From the NCBI GenBank assembly GCA_045594065.1, contig JAZNXU010000034.1:1-50259 (forward strand): 50,259 bases of DNA, read 5' to 3'. The translations under genes and the position numbers were made by a program. Below the pieces are notes generated by a model. The model saw only the letters and a program-made list of their open reading frames with translations, was not told the origin of the DNA and did no database searches. This stretch comes from SIG565 sp045594065 (lineage in GTDB: Bacteria > Bacillota > Clostridia > Oscillospirales > Acutalibacteraceae). Below, one piece after another: positions 16,610-25,907 of the stretch (the first letter of the stretch is position 1; every line of letters starts with the position of its first letter).

Positions 16610-17644
16610 TTAAAGAATTGATTGCTGCAAGCTTTGGGGTACTTTCATATCCAAATGCTCGTAAGCGAGTTTTGTTACGCATCTACCGCGTGGAGTTCTG
16701 GTCAAAAAGCCAATTTGCATTAAATATGGCTCATAAACATCCTCAATAGTAATACTCTCTTCTCCTAAAGCAGCGGAAAGGGTATCAAGACCAATAGGTC
16801 CACCACCGTAAACATTAATGATGGTAGTAAGCAAACGGCGGTCAAATTCATCAAGACCTAACTCGTCAATCTCGAAGCGTGCAAGGGCGGCAGAGGCAAC
16901 CTGCTCGGTTATAACGCCGTCAAACTCGATTTGAGCAATATCTCTAACACGCTTTAGTAAACGATTGGCAATACGCGGAGTTCCTCTTGAACGAGAGGCT
17001 ATTTCGAGTGCACCGTTATTATCAATTTCAATACCGAGTATTCCCGCAGACCTTGTAATGATTTTCGCTAATTCCTCGGGTGTATAAAGCTCAAGCCTTA
17101 AAAGAACACCGAAACGGTCCCTTAAGGGGGCGGTTAACTGACCCGAGCGAGTTGTAGCGCCAAGAAGGGTAAAATGCGGCAAATCGAGTCTAATCGACCG
17201 CGCTGCCGGACCTTTACCAATGATAATATCTACCGAAAAATCCTCCATGGCGGGATAGAGAATTTCCTCAACACTACGCGAAAGGCGATGAATTTCATCA
17301 ATAAAAAGCACATCACCCTCGCCGAGATTAGTAAGTATGGCAACCAAGTCGCCCTGCTTTTCGATAGCCGGACCCGAGGTTACTCTTAAATTAACACCCA
17401 TTTCTCTTGCAATAATTCCCGAAAGGGTTGTTTTTCCAAGTCCGGGAGGTCCGTAAAGCAGACAGTGGTCAAGTGCCTCATTACGTTTTAAGGCGGCCTT
17501 AATATAAATTGAAAGATTTTCCTTTGCTTTTTCTTGTCCGATATAATCGCCCAAGCATTTAGGTCTTAATGATAATTCAACATCAGAGTCGTCAGCTACG
17601 AATTCAGGAGCAACGATTCTGTTTTCAAAATCCATTTCCTGCAT
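16610..17644 (-). CDS. ruvB: Holliday junction branch migration helicase RuvB
   Basis: AAA+ motor that drives Holliday junction branch migration with RuvA, 344 aa. Walker A is GPPGLGKTT, Walker B is VLFIDEIHRL, sensor 1 is LLGATTRSG, and the arginine finger lies in APLRDRFG. A C-terminal winged helix (about 262-335) ends in GFLTRTPRGR. It lies 3 bp after ruvA in a ruvC-ruvA-ruvB operon. An in-frame ATG at codon 4 is possible, but the first has the better-placed AGGTG site. Confidence 0.97.
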   Translation of the reverse strand: MQEMDFENRIVAPEFVADDSDVELSLRPKCLGDYIGQEKAKENLSIYIKAALKRNEALDHCLLYGPPGLGKTTLSGIIAREMGVNLRVTSGPAIEKQGDLVAILTNLGEGDVLFIDEIHRLSRSVEEILYPAMEDFSVDIIIGKGPAARSIRLDLPHFTLLGATTRSGQLTAPLRDRFGVLLRLELYTPEELAKIITRSAGILGIEIDNNGALEIASRSRGTPRIANRLLKRVRDIAQIEFDGVITEQVASAALARFEIDELGLDEFDRRLLTTIINVYGGGPIGLDTLSAALGEESITIEDVYEPYLMQIGFLTRTPRGRCVTKLAYEHLDMKVPQSLQQSIL

Positions 17645-17647
17645 ATA

Positions 17648-18250
17648 TTACACCTGCCTTGATAATGATTTGAGGGCGCTTTTAATTAAAGTATTAGTAT
17701 CCAATGTCGGGTCAAGCTTACCCACTGCAAGCGATGCATCACCCTGAGAAAATCCAAGGGCTACCAAAGCGGCAATTGCCTCGGCGGTATTTGTAGATGC
17801 CGCCACATTACCAACAGCCGCAATCTCCCCGCTGTTTTCCGTAACCACGCTGCCTGTTTTATCCTTAAGCTCTAAAACAATTCTTTGGGCGAGCTTTAAG
17901 CCAACGCCTGAGGCTGCAGTAAGGGATTTTGCATCGTTACTCGCAATTAAAAGCATAAGCCTGTCCGGCGTGAACTGCGAGAGTAGCGCCATACCTATTT
18001 TAGCACCTACACCGTTAACCGAAGTAATAAGCTTAAAAGCGGCAAGCTCCTCGGGAGTAGAAAAAGCATACAAGTCAAGCGCATCCTCCTTAACGGAAAG
18101 ATATGTATGCACCATAATTTCACTACCTATGCTCGGTAACTTATACATAGCGTTTTTAGTAATAAAGCATTTAAAGCCGACGCCTGAGCATTCAATAACC
18201 ACATAATCAGGGTCACTGTAGATAAGCTTTCCGCGTAAAGAAGAAATCAT
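17648..18250 (-). CDS. ruvA: Holliday junction DNA-binding protein RuvA
   Basis: Tetrameric junction-binding subunit of the RuvAB motor, 200 aa. An N-terminal OB fold (about 1-62) is followed by a double helix-hairpin-helix domain (about 70-130) with the hairpins VNGVGAKIGMAL and ASGVGLKLAQRIVLEL. The C-terminal RuvB-binding domain spans about 150-200 (AIAALVALGFS). Its ATG overlaps the ruvC stop (ATGA), so the genes are coupled. Confidence 0.96.
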   Translation of the reverse strand: MISSLRGKLIYSDPDYVVIECSGVGFKCFITKNAMYKLPSIGSEIMVHTYLSVKEDALDLYAFSTPEELAAFKLITSVNGVGAKIGMALLSQFTPDRLMLLIASNDAKSLTAASGVGLKLAQRIVLELKDKTGSVVTENSGEIAAVGNVAASTNTAEAIAALVALGFSQGDASLAVGKLDPTLDTNTLIKSALKSLSRQV

Positions 18251-18753
18251 ATTTTACCCTCCAAAAACATTTTTCCGAAAGAAGAGCCCGCATAATTCGC
18301 GTGACAGATAGCAAGTGCTAAGGCATCAGCGGTATCATCGGGTTTTGGCACTGCCTTTAGCCCCAAAAGCCCTTTTGTCATCTCCATTACCTGATGTTTT
18401 TCGGCTCTGCCATAGCCCGTAACCGATTGCTTGACCTGCAACGGAGTATACTCATAAACAGGGATACCGCTTTTCTGAGCCGCCAACAAAATTACCCCTC
18501 TTGCCTGAGCAACATCGATTGCGGTGGTGGTGTTCGTGTTGAAAAACAACTTTTCAATTGAAAGAGCATCGGGTTTCTGCCTGATTATAATCTCGGTTAT
18601 ACCGTCATAAATTTTTTCAAGACGGCAAGTGAACTCTGTTTTAGCAGGAGTTGTAACCGCGCCATATTCAAGGGGTCTTACCCTAACTCCGTCAGAACTG
18701 ATAACCCCATATCCGATAATGGCATAGCCGGGGTCAATACCTAAAATTTTCAA
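18247..18753 (-). CDS. ruvC: Holliday junction resolvase RuvC
   Basis: Endonuclease that cuts Holliday junctions symmetrically, 168 aa. The four catalytic acids are visible at spacing matching E. coli RuvC: Asp7 (LGIDPG), Glu67 (IEKLFF), Asp140 and Asp143 (PDDTADALALA). I chose the TTG at 18753, which gives the standard N-terminus MKILGIDPG with a GTAGGTAG site about 7 bp upstream; the upstream ATG at 18798 would add an atypical extension. First gene of the ruvCAB run. Confidence 0.94.
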   Translation of the reverse strand: MKILGIDPGYAIIGYGVISSDGVRVRPLEYGAVTTPAKTEFTCRLEKIYDGITEIIIRQKPDALSIEKLFFNTNTTTAIDVAQARGVILLAAQKSGIPVYEYTPLQVKQSVTGYGRAEKHQVMEMTKGLLGLKAVPKPDDTADALALAICHANYAGSSFGKMFLEGKI

Positions 18754-18852
18754 AATAACACTACCTACCCTATTATATTCCAATGTATTATACCACAACC
18801 TGCCAATAAGAGCAATATTTAAATATTAATTTATTATAAATTTTATTAGCAG

Positions 18853-18880
18853 TTGCAAAGAGTAAATTTTGTGTTATACT
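18853..18880 (+). promoter_or_regulatory. sigma-A type promoter of proBAC
   Basis: TTGCAA (18853-18858), 16-bp spacer, TATACT (18875-18880). The proB start lies 30 bp downstream. Confidence 0.6.
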
Positions 18881-18910
18881 TATATAAAACTGTAATTTGG
18901 AGATGAGTTT

Positions 18911-19684
18911 ATGCGATTAGTTGTAAAGGTAGGCACCTCTACTCTGGCTTATTCAACAGGACGACTGAATATCCGTCATATAGAGAATTTCTGCAAGGTG
19001 CTTAGTGATATTAAAAATCAGGGTCACGAGATTATTATTGTGTCGTCAGGTGCTATTGGAATGGGTATAGGAAAACTTAATTTAAAATCCCGCCCTGAGG
19101 ATATACCTACAAGACAGGCTGCGGCTGCGGTTGGTCAATGCGAGCTAATGTACACTTACGATAAATTGTTCTCTGAATACAATCACACCGTAGCACAGCT
19201 GCTAATAACCAATTATGTAGTGCGCGATGAAACAATGAATTGTAATTTCAAAAACACACTCAACCGTCTTTTAGAAATGGGAGCCATCCCGATTATAAAC
19301 GAGAACGACACTGTCGCAACAGAGGAAATTTGCATTGGTGATAACGATACAATTGCCGCAATAGTGGCGGTAACCTCGGGTGCAGATTTGCTTGTTTTAT
19401 TATCGGATATTGACGGTCTTTACACCGCCGACCCCCGCAAAGATGCAAATGCCCGTATACTGCATGAGGTGCCGGAAATCAATGATAAAATCCGTGCCTT
19501 TGCTGACGGCAAAGGCAGTGAAAACGGTACCGGCGGTATGATAACAAAAATTAAGGCTGCCGAAATTTGCACCGATTCCGGATGCGATATGATAATTGCC
19601 AACGGCTCTGACCCTCAGGTTTTATATGATATTTTAAACGGCAAGAAAGTCGGCACAAAATTCATTGGAAACAAGGTGAAATAA
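18911..19684 (+). CDS. proB: glutamate 5-kinase
   Basis: First step of proline synthesis: ATP-dependent phosphorylation of glutamate. The 257-aa amino-acid kinase fold shows VVKVGTSTL at the N-terminus, IIVSSGAIGMG, PIINENDTVA and VLLSDIDGLYTADP. The C-terminal PUA domain of the E. coli enzyme (367 aa) is absent, as in many Clostridia. Its stop overlaps the proA start by one base (TAATG). Confidence 0.96.
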   Translation: MRLVVKVGTSTLAYSTGRLNIRHIENFCKVLSDIKNQGHEIIIVSSGAIGMGIGKLNLKSRPEDIPTRQAAAAVGQCELMYTYDKLFSEYNHTVAQLLITNYVVRDETMNCNFKNTLNRLLEMGAIPIINENDTVATEEICIGDNDTIAAIVAVTSGADLLVLLSDIDGLYTADPRKDANARILHEVPEINDKIRAFADGKGSENGTGGMITKIKAAEICTDSGCDMIIANGSDPQVLYDILNGKKVGTKFIGNKVK

Positions 19685-20925
19685 TGACTACTAATGAAAT
19701 TTTATTGCGAGCAAAAAAAGCCGCACCGATTGCCGCAAGTCTTGATACCGATACAAAAAACAGCGCTTTATTCTGCCTTGCGAATGCGTTAATAGAAAGT
19801 TCCGACGAAATTCTTGCAGCGAATCGCAAGGATACCGAAAAAGCCGCCGCCACAATTGGCGAAGTTATGATCGACCGTCTAACCTTAAATCACGAACGAA
19901 TTCTTTCTATGGCAAACGGTATACGCGAAGTAGCGGCTCTCCCCGACCCTGTAGGGCGTGTTATATCCTCATATCCTCGAAACGGTATGACAATAAGCAA
20001 GGTTTCTTCCCCTATAGGTGTTATTGCGATAATTTACGAGAGCAGACCTAATGTAACATCAGACGCTGCAGCACTCGCCTTAAAAAGCGGTAATGTATGC
20101 GTGCTTCGCGGCGGTAAGGAGGCATTCCACACTAATACCGCAATTGTTAAAAGTATGCGTGACGCCTTAGAAAAAGCCGGTTTAACCCCCGATTTGGTAA
20201 GCCTGCTTGAAGATACCACACGCGCCGGCGCTAGCGAGCTTATGACAGCTGTAGGACTTGTCGATTTACTTATTCCCCGCGGAGGAGCGGGTCTTATTCG
20301 TGCCTGCACAGAGAACGCCAAGGTTCCCTGCATTCAGACAGGCACCGGAATTTGCCATATTTATGTTGATGAAAGCGCTAATTTTGATATGGCGCTAAGT
20401 ATTATCGACAACGCTAAGACGAGCCGCCCCTCTGTTTGCAATGCCGCCGAAGTATGCTTAATTAATGAGAAAATTGCCAATGAATTTTTGCCGCTTTTAA
20501 AAAAACAATTAGTTACTGATAAAAAGCAAAAGGTTGAACTCAGGCTTGATAAAAAAGCTCTTGAAATAATCAACGGTACGCCTGCAGGTGAAAATGATTT
20601 TGATACTGAGTTTTTAGATTATATCTTAGCGGTAAAAGTTGTTAAGGATATTGACGAAGCTATAGACCATATTACAGCTCACTCAACGGGACACAGTGAA
20701 GCAATTATTACCGAAAGCAAGCCTGCTGCCGATAAATTCACAAGACAGATCGATAGTGCTGCCGTTTATGTAAATGCCTCTACCCGCTTTACTGACGGTG
20801 GAGAATTCGGACTCGGTTGTGAAATGGGAATTTCTACACAAAAATTACACGCGAGAGGTCCGATGGGACTAAAAGAACTGAACACCTACAAATATGTCAT
20901 AACCGGTAACGGTCAGATAAGATAG
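19684..20925 (+). CDS. proA: gamma-glutamyl phosphate reductase
   Basis: NADPH-dependent reduction of glutamyl phosphate to glutamate semialdehyde, the second step of proline synthesis. The 413-aa aldehyde-dehydrogenase fold has the family block IGVIAIIYESRPNVT, the active-site cysteine in SVCNAAE (about residue 245), and EFGLGCEMGISTQKLHARGPMG near the C-terminus. Middle gene of proBAC, coupled to proB. Confidence 0.97.
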   Translation: MTTNEILLRAKKAAPIAASLDTDTKNSALFCLANALIESSDEILAANRKDTEKAAATIGEVMIDRLTLNHERILSMANGIREVAALPDPVGRVISSYPRNGMTISKVSSPIGVIAIIYESRPNVTSDAAALALKSGNVCVLRGGKEAFHTNTAIVKSMRDALEKAGLTPDLVSLLEDTTRAGASELMTAVGLVDLLIPRGGAGLIRACTENAKVPCIQTGTGICHIYVDESANFDMALSIIDNAKTSRPSVCNAAEVCLINEKIANEFLPLLKKQLVTDKKQKVELRLDKKALEIINGTPAGENDFDTEFLDYILAVKVVKDIDEAIDHITAHSTGHSEAIITESKPAADKFTRQIDSAAVYVNASTRFTDGGEFGLGCEMGISTQKLHARGPMGLKELNTYKYVITGNGQIR

Positions 20926-20935
20926 GAGGAATATT

Positions 20936-21736
20936 ATGCCTAAAATCGGTTTTATAGGTACAGGAAATATGGGCAGTGCTTTAGCACAAGCCGCCGCAAA
21001 ATGCACAACTGCCGAAATACTGCTAAACGATGCTTTACATGATAAGGCTGAGGCACTCGCAAATGAGCTTAGCGCTAAGGCGGTTACTTTAGAGGAGATT
21101 TGCAGTACCGCGGAATATATTTTTGTGGGCGTAAAGCCGCAGGTAATCTCTTCTGTTTTGTCGGAAATGGCGAAGCACTTAATAAACAGAACCGACCGCT
21201 ATGTAATTGTTTCAATGGCAGCCGGTATTTCAACCGCTAAAATCGGCGAAATGCTCGGCTTTGCTGCTCCGATAGTGCGTATTATGCCAAATCTTCCCGT
21301 TTCGGTCGGGCAAGGAATGGTTTTATATTGCCAAAACGGTTTAGCCGAGTATAACAAAATTAATGAGTTAGTTAACTTAATGCGATTTTCCGGAGCTTGG
21401 GATGAAATCAGTGAAAACTTGATTGATGCGGCAAGTGCACTAAGCGGATGCGGACCTGCCTTTGTGTTTATGTACATTGATGCTCTGGCTAAGGGCGGCG
21501 AAAATTGCGGGCTTTCCCGCGAAAAAGCGCTTAAATATGCAGTGCAAACTGCAATCGGCTCTGCGAAAATGTTACTTGACACCTCCGCCGACCCAACAGC
21601 GCTTAGAGATGCTGTTTGTAGCCCCGCTGGCAGTACAATCGAGGGTGTAAAATCCCTACAGTCAGACAATTTAGAAGAAATTGTTGCAGCGGCGATCGAT
21701 AAATCCTACAAAAGAACAAAAGAGCTTGGTAAGTGA
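20936..21736 (+). CDS. proC: pyrroline-5-carboxylate reductase
   Basis: Last step of proline synthesis, 266 aa. The N-terminal NAD(P) Rossmann motif is GFIGTGNMGSAL, followed by GVKPQV and SMAAGIS. The C-terminal dimerisation domain carries ALSGCGPAFVFMYIDALA and the conserved CSPAGSTIEGV substrate loop. It lies 10 bp after proA with an AGGAGG site, completing a self-contained proline operon. Confidence 0.97.
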   Translation: MPKIGFIGTGNMGSALAQAAAKCTTAEILLNDALHDKAEALANELSAKAVTLEEICSTAEYIFVGVKPQVISSVLSEMAKHLINRTDRYVIVSMAAGISTAKIGEMLGFAAPIVRIMPNLPVSVGQGMVLYCQNGLAEYNKINELVNLMRFSGAWDEISENLIDAASALSGCGPAFVFMYIDALAKGGENCGLSREKALKYAVQTAIGSAKMLLDTSADPTALRDAVCSPAGSTIEGVKSLQSDNLEEIVAAAIDKSYKRTKELGK

Positions 21737-21862
21737 TAATTTTTCAATTCAGTAAAAAGTGAGTATTTTCGAGAAAAACAGCGATATAAGGAGCATTTAA
21801 AAGTTTTCGATATTTTCGAGCTGATTTTCTATCGAAAAATGCCGAATATTCTGAGAAATATG
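21737..21862. other. spacer between proC and the pot promoter
   Basis: No gene seen. TATTTTCGAG occurs twice (21764-21773 and 21811-21820), and TTTTCGATA (21804-21812) is repeated inverted as TATCGAAAA (21830-21838). No clear T-run terminator for proBAC is visible, so read-through into the pot operon is possible. Confidence 0.4.
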
Positions 21863-21891
21863 TTGACTTTTAATCAGTTTTGTTCTATATT
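21863..21891 (+). promoter_or_regulatory. sigma-A type promoter of potABCD
   Basis: TTGACT (21863-21868), 17-bp spacer, TATATT (21886-21891). The predicted transcript would start near 21898, giving an untranslated leader of about 160 nt. Confidence 0.65.
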
Positions 21892-21897
21892 TAGTTT

Positions 21898-22058
21898 ATA
21901 TATTTAAAGCATCTGTGCCAAATGTAATTTCAAGGCTGTCTGGGACAACAGCGTAAACTCTTTGCGGAGTAGACAGTACGGAAAAATTACGGGTATCGCA
22001 CAGAGCTAAAATCTTTTGGCTGGTGTGACACTATGTGTCCGCAAAGGGGGATGCTTAA
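21898..22058 (+). ncRNA. structured 5' leader of potA, candidate riboswitch
   Basis: Three nested helices are visible. P1 pairs AGC-A-UCUGUGC (21908-21918, bulged A) with GCACAGAGCU (21998-22007). P2 pairs GUAAUUU (21924-21930) with AAAUUAC (21984-21990). P3 pairs CUGUCU (21936-21941) with AGACAG (21971-21976). Inside P3 a small hairpin (ACUC/GAGU, 21957-21970) carries loop UUUGCG. CUUUGCGG (21960-21967) is the exact complement of CCGCAAAG (22039-22046), which overlaps the potA Shine-Dalgarno AAAGGGGG (22043-22050). A loop-to-Shine-Dalgarno pseudoknot could therefore block translation. Two more hairpins lie between (about 22004-22021, and GACAC/GUGUC near 22027-22039). No T-box sequence or riboswitch core I know is present; a ligand tied to polyamines is inference. 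Confidence 0.6.
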
Positions 22059-23180
22059 ATGAAAAAAAATAATATTGTAGAGCTCAAAAATATTTCGGTT
22101 TCGTTTGACGGTGAACAAGTGCTTTCCGACCTTAATCTTTCAATTAAGGATAAAGAGTTCATTACCTTTCTCGGTCCTTCGGGTTGTGGTAAAACAACAA
22201 CTCTTCGCATCATTGCAGGCTTTGTTGAGCCCGATAACGGCGAAATTTTGTTTGATGACAAAAAAATAAATGGTGTGCCTGCATATAAACGTCAGGTTAA
22301 CACCATTTTTCAGCGTTATGCGCTTTTTCCGCATTTGAATGTTTACGAAAATATTGCATTCGGTCTTCGTGTTAAAAAAATGAAAGAAGCCGAAATTGAT
22401 AAAAAAGTTCACGAAATGCTAGAGCTTGTAAATCTCACAGGTCTTGAAAAGCGTCGTGTTGATACAATGTCTGGCGGACAACAGCAGCGTGTAGCAATTG
22501 CCCGAGCGATTGCTAATAATCCCAAGGTATTATTGCTCGATGAACCTCTTGCCGCACTTGATTTAAAGCTCAGAAAAGATATGCAAACCGAGCTTAAAAA
22601 AATTCAAGAACAGCTTGGTATTACATTTATCTTCGTAACGCACGATCAGGAAGAGGCTCTTTCTATGTCCGACCGCGTTGTTGTTATGGATAACGGTAAA
22701 ATCCAGCAGGTCGGTACACCTCAGGATATATATAATGAGCCCGAAAACGCCTTTGTAGCCGATTTTATAGGTGAATCCAATATTCTTGACGGTGTAATGA
22801 TTGATGATTACCTTGCCGAATTTTCTGGCAAGAAATTTGAATGTCTTGATAAAGGCTTCGCAAAAAACGAAAGCGTCGATATTGTTGTACGCCCTGAAGA
22901 TGTTGACATTGTACCGCTCGAAAAAGGTATGCTCGAGGGTATTGTTACCTCTATTACATTCCTCGGCGTTCATTACGAAATAATTGTTGATATAGGCGGC
23001 TTTAAGTGGATGATCCAAACAACCGACGGCGTTAATGTGGGTGATAAGGTAGGTCTATATATTGAGCCCGACGCTATTCACGTTATGAAAAAATCAGAGT
23101 ACTCAGGTAAATATGGCGACTACAGCTCTTACAGCGAGGAAATCGAACATCTTTCTGATATCGAGGAGGATGAAAATTGA
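22059..23180 (+). CDS. potA: spermidine/putrescine ABC transporter ATP-binding protein
   Basis: ATPase of a polyamine importer, 373 aa. Walker A is GPSGCGKTT, the Q loop is IFQRYALFPHLNVYEN, the signature is MSGGQQQRVAIAR, Walker B is VLLLDEPLAALD, and the switch His is in FVTHDQEEA. A C-terminal TOBE-like regulatory domain (about 240-350) contains VRPEDVDI. First gene of potABCD; the stop region overlaps the potB start by 4 bp. Translation may be controlled by the leader upstream. Confidence 0.95.
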   Translation: MKKNNIVELKNISVSFDGEQVLSDLNLSIKDKEFITFLGPSGCGKTTTLRIIAGFVEPDNGEILFDDKKINGVPAYKRQVNTIFQRYALFPHLNVYENIAFGLRVKKMKEAEIDKKVHEMLELVNLTGLEKRRVDTMSGGQQQRVAIARAIANNPKVLLLDEPLAALDLKLRKDMQTELKKIQEQLGITFIFVTHDQEEALSMSDRVVVMDNGKIQQVGTPQDIYNEPENAFVADFIGESNILDGVMIDDYLAEFSGKKFECLDKGFAKNESVDIVVRPEDVDIVPLEKGMLEGIVTSITFLGVHYEIIVDIGGFKWMIQTTDGVNVGDKVGLYIEPDAIHVMKKSEYSGKYGDYSSYSEEIEHLSDIEEDEN

Positions 23181-24004
23181 ACAAAAAGAGTTTCGGAAGC
23201 CGTATTGTAGCTGCACCCTATTATGTTTGGGCGGCAATTTTCATTATAGTTCCGCTCATTATGATGATTTATTATACATTTACCGATGCTTCGGGTGTTT
23301 TCACACTTGCGAACATCGCTACTCTCGGTAAATACAAAAAAGCGTTTGGATTATCTATTCTCTACGCTTTTTTTGCCACGGTTGTAACATTTCTGCTTGC
23401 TTACCCACTTGCCTATTTTATGACCAAAATGAAGGTAAACTCACAGCGAATGATTTTAATGCTTGTAGTTTTCCCGATGTGGATGAACTTCCTCATCCGT
23501 ACATATTCGTGGATTACAATTCTTGCGAATACAGGTCTTATAAACACATTTTTAGGTAAATTAGGCATTGCACCACTAAAGCTCATTAACACGCCAGGTG
23601 CGGTAATTTTGGGTATGGTTTACGACTTTTTACCCTATATGGTATTGCCTATATACACCGCTATGACTAAAATTGACCGTTCCCTTTTAGAGGCTGCCGA
23701 AGATTTAGGTTGTAATCGATTAAGAACACTTAGAAAGGTTATTTTCCCGCTTACTCTCCCCGGTGTTATTTCGGGGATTACTATGGTATTTGTACCGTCA
23801 GTAAGCACTTTTTATATAACCCAAAAGCTTGGCGGTAATAAGACTATGTTTATTGGTGACGCCATTGAATACTTATTTAATTTGGGCCCTGAATTCTATA
23901 ATGTGGCTTCAGCAATTTCGCTGGTGCTTATGATACTGATTCTTTTATGTATGGCTGTTATGAACCGCTTCTCAGACGGTGATGAGGAGGGTGTAATGAT
24001 ATGA
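23177..24004 (+). CDS. potB: spermidine/putrescine ABC transporter permease PotB
   Basis: One of two membrane channel subunits, 275 aa with six predicted membrane segments. The EAA loop that docks on PotA reads LLEAAEDLGCNRLRTLRKVIFPLTLPGV (split here as EAAEDLGCN and KVIFPLTLPG). It overlaps potA and potC by 4 bp each. Confidence 0.93.
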   Translation: MNKKSFGSRIVAAPYYVWAAIFIIVPLIMMIYYTFTDASGVFTLANIATLGKYKKAFGLSILYAFFATVVTFLLAYPLAYFMTKMKVNSQRMILMLVVFPMWMNFLIRTYSWITILANTGLINTFLGKLGIAPLKLINTPGAVILGMVYDFLPYMVLPIYTAMTKIDRSLLEAAEDLGCNRLRTLRKVIFPLTLPGVISGITMVFVPSVSTFYITQKLGGNKTMFIGDAIEYLFNLGPEFYNVASAISLVLMILILLCMAVMNRFSDGDEEGVMI

Positions 24005-24804
24005 AAACAATCTCACGCATTTACACCGCCCTTATTCTGCTTTTCTTATATGCGCCCATTGCGGTTATGGTTATATTTTCGTTCAACTCCTCAAGCAGCG
24101 TTTGGGTGTTTGAGAGCTTTTCGCTCGATTGGTATAAAGAGCTTACCACTAACAGCACAATGCTTGATGCCCTACAGCACACATTGGTAATTGCCGTATT
24201 ATCGGCTGTAATTTCAACCGTTCTCGGTACTGCCGCATCTGTAGGTATTCTAGCGTTACACAAAAAAATATCCCAAAGCTTTGTAATGTCGGTTACCAAC
24301 ATTCCGATGATGAACGCTGATATTGTTACCGGTATTTCCCTTATGCTTTTATTTGTTTTCTTTGGAAAAATCATCGGTGTTCATGAGTCGCTCGGCTTTT
24401 TTACGGTACTTATTGCTCATATAACCTTTAATTTACCCTATGTAATACTCTCCGTAATGCCGAAGCTAAGACAGACAGATGCCAATCTATCCGAAGCGGC
24501 ACTCGACCTTGGCTGCACCCCGTTGCAGGCATTTTTTAAAGTAATAATTCCCTCAATTGCATCAGGTATTTTCAGTGGATTTATTATGGCGTTTACTCTA
24601 TCTCTTGACGACTTTGTAATAAGTTACTTCACCTGCGGACATTATCAGACATTACCTATCGTGATTTATAATATGACCAAAAAGACAGTTACCCCTGATG
24701 CTTATGCGCTCTCAACAATTATTTTTGCAGTTATCTTTATTCTGCTGATGCTCTATAATGCCGTGCAGAACAAGGCTTACAATAAGGGGGCTGCGAGAAG
24801 ATGA
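24001..24804 (+). CDS. potC: spermidine/putrescine ABC transporter permease PotC
   Basis: Second channel subunit, 267 aa, six predicted membrane segments, with an EAA loop EAALDLGCTP followed by FFKVIIPSI. FSLDW-type residues near the first external loop and SLDDFVISYF in the fifth segment are typical of PotC. Overlaps its neighbours by 4 bp on each side. Confidence 0.93.
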   Translation: MKTISRIYTALILLFLYAPIAVMVIFSFNSSSSVWVFESFSLDWYKELTTNSTMLDALQHTLVIAVLSAVISTVLGTAASVGILALHKKISQSFVMSVTNIPMMNADIVTGISLMLLFVFFGKIIGVHESLGFFTVLIAHITFNLPYVILSVMPKLRQTDANLSEAALDLGCTPLQAFFKVIIPSIASGIFSGFIMAFTLSLDDFVISYFTCGHYQTLPIVIYNMTKKTVTPDAYALSTIIFAVIFILLMLYNAVQNKAYNKGAARR

Positions 24805-25907
24805 AGATTTTAAAAAAGCTGTGCCTTATTTTATCGGTACTACTTATTCTCACAAGTCTTTCGGGATGTGGTTACGAATATGCAGATTTGGAGCTTCGTG
24901 CAGAATATTCTACCCACCTTGCAGGTACTACATTAAATGTGTACAACTGGGGTGAATATATCTCCGACGGTAGCGAAGATTCTATTGATGTTGAAAAAGA
25001 ATTTGAAAAGCTTACCGGTATTAATGTTAATTACTCCACTTTTGACAGCAATGAAACTATGTATTCGCAGCTTAAAAACGGCGGTGTATCGTACGATATA
25101 ATTATCCCCTCCGATTATATGATTGAGAGATTAAAAAGCGAGAATATGCTCAAAAAACTCGATTTTTCATATATTACTAACTATGATTTAATCGATGAGC
25201 AGTATAAAAACATATACTATGATGAGCATAATGAATACACCGTTCCCTACAGTGTTGGTATGGTGGGAATAATTTACAATTCCAAAATAGTTAATACCAC
25301 CGTTGATAGCTGGTCAATACTTTGGAATGAACAATATAAGGATAACATTTTAATGTTCAACAATCCGCGCGATGCATTTGCAATTGCCCAATTCAGACTC
25401 GGTCAGGATATTAATTCGACTAACAAAGCTGATTGGGATGCTGCAAAAAATTTGTTAATCGCTCAAAAGCCTATACTGCAATCCTATGTTATGGATGAAG
25501 TTTACGGTAAAATGGAAACCGGTGAGGCTGCTATTGCCCCATATTATGCCGGAGATTTTCTTACTATGAAAGAAATTAATGAGGACCTAGAATTTGCATA
25601 CCCAAAAGAAGGCACAAATATATTTGTTGATGCAATTTGTGTTCCAAGCTCCGCACAAAATTATGAGGCTGCTATGATGTTCATAAACTTCCTTTTAGAG
25701 CCCGAGATATCACTTGCTAACGCTGAATATATCGGCTACGCTTCACCTAACACAGATGTTGTAAATAACCCTGATTATTATTACTACAATAACGAAATTC
25801 TCTATCCAAGTGAAGAAAATACCCCTAAAACCCAGTATTTCACCGATATTGACAGTGAAACCAGATACTATTATGAAAACCTTTGGATAGATGTAAAGCT
25901 ACATTAA
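24801..25907 (+). CDS. potD: spermidine/putrescine-binding lipoprotein PotD
   Basis: Extracellular substrate-binding lipoprotein of the importer, 368 aa. The signal peptide ends in lipobox LSGC (Cys23). The mature protein begins with the PotD/PotF hallmark LNVYNWGEYI, followed by VNYSTFDSNETMYSQL and YDIIIPSDYMIERL, all typical of polyamine-binding proteins. Spermidine and putrescine preference cannot be told from sequence alone. Last gene of the operon. Confidence 0.94.
   Translation: MKILKKLCLILSVLLILTSLSGCGYEYADLELRAEYSTHLAGTTLNVYNWGEYISDGSEDSIDVEKEFEKLTGINVNYSTFDSNETMYSQLKNGGVSYDIIIPSDYMIERLKSENMLKKLDFSYITNYDLIDEQYKNIYYDEHNEYTVPYSVGMVGIIYNSKIVNTTVDSWSILWNEQYKDNILMFNNPRDAFAIAQFRLGQDINSTNKADWDAAKNLLIAQKPILQSYVMDEVYGKMETGEAAIAPYYAGDFLTMKEINEDLEFAYPKEGTNIFVDAICVPSSAQNYEAAMMFINFLLEPEISLANAEYIGYASPNTDVVNNPDYYYYNNEILYPSEENTPKTQYFTDIDSETRYYYENLWIDVKLH

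Noticed and set aside
21898..22058. T-box leader or a known riboswitch upstream of potA
   Set aside because: No T-box sequence (GGGTGG-ACCGCG type) and no S-box, TPP, cobalamin, glycine, lysine, ZTP or guanidine core could be matched by eye; treated as an unassigned structured leader.
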